This document shows positions 26,850 to 29,258 of a DNA stretch of 29,258 nt, in pieces. The stretch covers positions 1-29,258 of the forward strand of contig JBBHKE010002519.1 in the NCBI GenBank assembly GCA_037447655.1, read 5' to 3'. The DNA is from Zygnema cylindricum (taxonomy: Eukaryota; Streptophyta; Zygnematophyceae; Zygnematales; Zygnemataceae). Under the pieces are notes generated by a model. That model was not told where the DNA came from and made no database searches. It saw only the letters and a list, made by a program, of their open reading frames with translations. Both the position numbers and the translations under genes were made by a program. Position 1 is the first letter of the stretch. Each line of letters starts with the position of its first letter.

Positions 26850-27618
26850 TAGACAGAACTTATATCTATGACCTCTCTCACTACAATAAAAACATGCAGT
26901 GATTAAACTCTTTTAAGTGATTTTATGAACGAAACTAATTTCTTTGCTGATTAAACTGTCCTTTCCTCTCAAAGTCTGAATTGAACGCATCTACTTGCTC
27001 AACATTGAGAATATTAGATGTAGCTTCTTCCTCTAGTAAAATATTAATTGCTAACTGTAAAGTCCAGCTAGCCTTATCTTTCTGTTTGAGCATATCAGAC
27101 GCTCCTTTCATACTACAAGGGAGGCGGCGCATTAGCAATGCTGCCTGTTGAAACTAAGGAAACACCCCGCCTGCACAAGCATGTGCATCTACAAGGATGC
27201 AAAATTTGTTAGCATATTCAGCCATGGTCCCGCCAGTGTACTTATCTTCCCAAATTTTTCCAGCGAAGTGAAGCTCATCCTGGACATTAGCTTTTTCATA
27301 ATCATTTTTAAGAGATTTCCAGATATCAAGTGTTTTTTTCATTTTTATCCGAGACATAGCAAAGTCCTGAGATATACAAAATTTCAGAATAGAACGAGCC
27401 TGAGTATTTTTCTTTGACCAGGTTGGATCAGATTCATCCAGCGAACCATCCAATATATCCAAAAGATTGGCATTCTCAAAGTCAGTCTCCACCATATCCG
27501 CCCAATAATCATATTTCTCCTCGGAAAAGATAGGAATTCTTGATGACAAGCCCATAACATGTTGTTCTACAACCACCGGTGTAGGTGGAGGAGTAGCAGT
27601 AGTAGTAGAAGTAGACAT
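26850..27618 (-). pseudogene. Decayed Ty1/copia gag gene
   Basis: From the ATG at 27616-27618 an uninterrupted frame of 154 codons runs to a stop at 27154-27156. It begins MSTSTTTATPPPTPVVVE, then has the copia gag features IFSEEKYDYWADMVETDF, DPTWSKKNTQARSILKFCIS and KTLDIWKSLKNDYEKAN (UBN2-type capsid). Coding similarity continues past the stop in 27138-26935 (LMRRLPCSMKGASDML, ending FNQQRN). A zinc-knuckle remnant follows: C-x4-H-x4-C with residues at 26885, 26870 and 26855, while the first cysteine (26898) is out of frame. Gag would package the element's RNA. This copy is inactive through stops and a frameshift. Confidence 0.8.
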
Positions 27619-27975
27619 GATACACTCTCAAAAACTATCAAAAAACCTACCAAACAGCTGTTTTCAAGTGCTCACCAAATATTATACAAGCATCCAAACT
27701 TCACAAAGCTCAATCAAAATGTAGAGCAACATAAACACTGACAACTCCCAAAGTTTCAGCACAATTGATCTGACAACACAAAAGATATAACACTCACAAG
27801 TTTCCCAAAAATTGTTTGCAGTTATACTACTTGGAAGTCTGGATACATAAATTGTTCTACGTTCCAATTCTTGTACCTATGTTGTACCGACGATATAAGT
27901 GTATCTGAGAGGTATGTCAAACAACCTAGCTAACACTAATTTGTCAAGCTACCGCTGAGCTACCACTAAGCTAAT
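27619..27975 (-). mobile_element. Copia 5' leader / possible LTR part, copy A
   Basis: This stretch precedes gag on the minus strand and is repeated at 28864-29215. Shared blocks include AGTTTCCCAAAAAT, TGGAAGTCTGGATACATAAA, TGTTCTACGT and ATATAAGTGT. It could be untranslated leader or LTR; no primer-binding site complementary to initiator tRNA-Met is evident and no TG...CA ends could be fixed. Confidence 0.55.
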
Positions 27976-28397
27976 CAACACTACTTAGAATCCATACTAA
28001 GTAACTGTAAAATACTTTTGGCCGCTAAGTCCAATGTGATCATCCTATGAATCTTGTCCGTTGACTAGATTCAAATCCATCGCAATTGCTTTGTATTGTA
28101 TTGAATCACATTATGATATCCGCGACTGCGTTGTCCGTAGTGACCATATCAATAGTAACCGCAGTTGCGTTGTACTGTCTGTGTCGCAATTCCGTCGTCT
28201 TCACTGCGTCGCTGCTGCGTTGCTGCATCGCAGTTGCGTTGCTACATCACAGCTGCGTTGTCCCACTTGATGTGTGACATGTGTATGTGGATGTAAGTGC
28301 TTTTTCAAAGCCTGTAATGAGCTTTAAGTGACGACGCGTGTCCTTGTAGATTTGTCTTCTTGTCCTCACACTAATTTACTGAGACTTAAATCTTTCC
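27976..28397. other. Spacer between copia fragments
   Basis: Apart from the 19-bp tandem repeat within it, I see no gene or element terminus. It separates minus-strand copia sequence from a plus-strand copia fragment, so at least one rearrangement or insertion boundary lies here. Confidence 0.35.
28203..28262. repeat. 19-bp imperfect tandem repeat
   Basis: Three units starting CTGCGTTGCTGCATCGCAG, TTGCGTTGCTACATCACAG and CTGCGTTGTCCC lie in a row. Similar words (TTGCGTTGCTATACTGCC, TTGCTATGTTGCCATACTGC) recur at 28676-28750 beyond the RNase H fragment. The overlapping 63- and 69-codon frames at 28061-28277 arise from this repeat and are not genes. Confidence 0.6.
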
Positions 28398-28700
28398 AAA
28401 ATCAACACAAAGAACTATTATGGGTATAATCCATGTTGCAAGAACTGGGATACATGCAAGTTGGTTCACAGTGATAACCAGACTGCCACTACCATTGCCT
28501 CTAACCCGAGTCACCACTTTGAGAGTAAGCACATGGATGTAAGATTACACTTTGTAAGAAAAAAAGTGTTTTGCCGTGTAATTAAATTGTGCTATATGCA
28601 AGATTCAAAAATGATTGCTAATATGCTCACTGAAGCTCTTCTTGCTCCTGAGCAGAAGTATTTTAGGGATGCTACATTGCTATGTTGCCATACTGCGCTA
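28398..28700 (+). pseudogene. Copia RNase H C-terminal fragment
   Basis: The plus strand reads LQELGYMQ (28434-28457), shifts frame, then continues from 28464 as VHSDNQTATTIASNPSHHFE, SKHMDVRLHFVRKKV and KMIANMLTEALLAPEQ. This is the end of the copia RNase H domain: SDNQSA with a catalytic aspartate, H-x-x-x-K-H-I-x-x-x-x-H-F-V-R, and the closing A-D-x-x-T-K-x-L motif. Only the last ~90 codons remain, with a frameshift before SDNQ. It is on the opposite strand to the neighbouring gag remnants, so it belongs to a different insertion or was inverted. Confidence 0.75.
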
Positions 28701-28810
28701 GTCCTATATTGGGATGCAGTAGCTGATTTGTTGCGTTGCTATACTGCCATACTGCGCTGGTTCGACAACACAGGTGCGCTTTTTGACTTCGCAGGTGCGC
28801 AAATAACATT

Positions 28811-29215
28811 CTTCTACAACCACCGGTGCAAGTGGAGGAGCAGCAGTAGTAGTAGAATTTGACATGATACTCTCTTAGAAGCTATCAAGAATCCTCCTAA
28901 CAAGTTGTTTTCTATAGCTTACTAAATCTGACACAATGGACCAAAACTCCTTCAAGCTATACCATAATATAGAATATCACAAAGATTGATAACTTTCAAT
29001 GTTTCAGTCTAATTGATTTAACATACACCAAGATATGCAACTCGAAAGTTTCCCAAAAATAGTCTGCGGATTACACACTCTGGAAGTCTGGATACATAAA
29101 ATGTTCTACGTCCCAAGTCTTATACTCGTAGTGAGTTTCTAATCCTAGTTGTTCTATTACATAGTGCTGTACCTCCAATATAAGTGTTCGTGAGAGATAC
29201 GTCCATGAACCAAAC
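28811..29215 (-). mobile_element. Copia 5' leader and gag start, copy B (truncated)
   Basis: This repeats 27565-27975 at an offset of about 1247 bp. On the minus strand an ATG at 28861-28863 opens the same N-terminus (MSNSTTTAAPPLAPVVVEE), but similarity to gag stops at about 28811 after some 19 codons. There the sequence joins the tail of the plus-strand RNase H fragment. The two copies differ by substitutions and indels, so they are separate old insertions or an old duplication. Confidence 0.7.
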
Positions 29216-29258
29216 TGCCACTAAGATCTACGTACTCGTAAACACCCTAAAGTTAATT

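Noticed and set aside
26879-26894. CACTACAATAAAAAC resembles the terminal motif of CACTA transposons
   Set aside because: It lies inside the minus-strand zinc-knuckle remnant of the copia gag, which explains the bases, and no partner terminus or 3-bp duplication was found.

Overview
The window is eukaryotic nuclear DNA, most likely from a streptophyte (a charophyte alga or an early-diverging land plant such as a moss or liverwort); I cannot name the species. The reasons are two protein genes with clean GT-AG introns, an Armadillo-repeat protein of the plant PUB type, a plant telo-box just before its ATG, decayed Ty1/copia elements, and AT-rich, CpG-retaining intergenic DNA full of transposon debris.

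Two genes look intact, both on the + strand. (1) 5344-7281: a two-exon gene for a 437-residue Armadillo-repeat protein without a U-box and with an acidic C-terminus. (2) 15108-20262: a 12-exon gene for a 523-residue acetamidase/formamidase (FmdA/AmdA family) with an N-terminal signal peptide and a basic C-terminal tail. Its exons join in frame at 11 GT-AG introns and sum to 1572 nt. The two genes have no obvious functional link.

Most of the rest is mobile DNA. 238-1726 is a foldback element built from two inverted copies of a module, around a 96-bp inverted-repeat insertion. 2577-4301 is a non-autonomous hAT-like element; a small TA-flanked MITE has inserted exactly into the terminal TA of its left inverted repeat. 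Two more MITEs with the same terminal repeats lie downstream of the Armadillo gene and inside intron 8 of the formamidase gene. 20912-23496 is a 2.6-kb hAT element with a perfect 8-bp target-site duplication. It contains ~490-bp internal inverted arms that enclose a copy of the foldback module, including a tandem pair of tRNA T-arm-like units.

8958-13700 is gene-poor: an unidentified long stop-free frame, a run of three hairpins, a 115-bp direct duplication, a 20-bp GC-rich minisatellite and a decayed reading frame. 23505 to the end is degenerate retrotransposon sequence: a gag-like fragment, a minus-strand copia element (leader, gag, zinc knuckle, protease and pre-integrase remnants), a second partial copy of its leader, and a plus-strand copia RNase H fragment. 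No functional tRNA, rRNA, CRISPR array or bacterial feature was seen.
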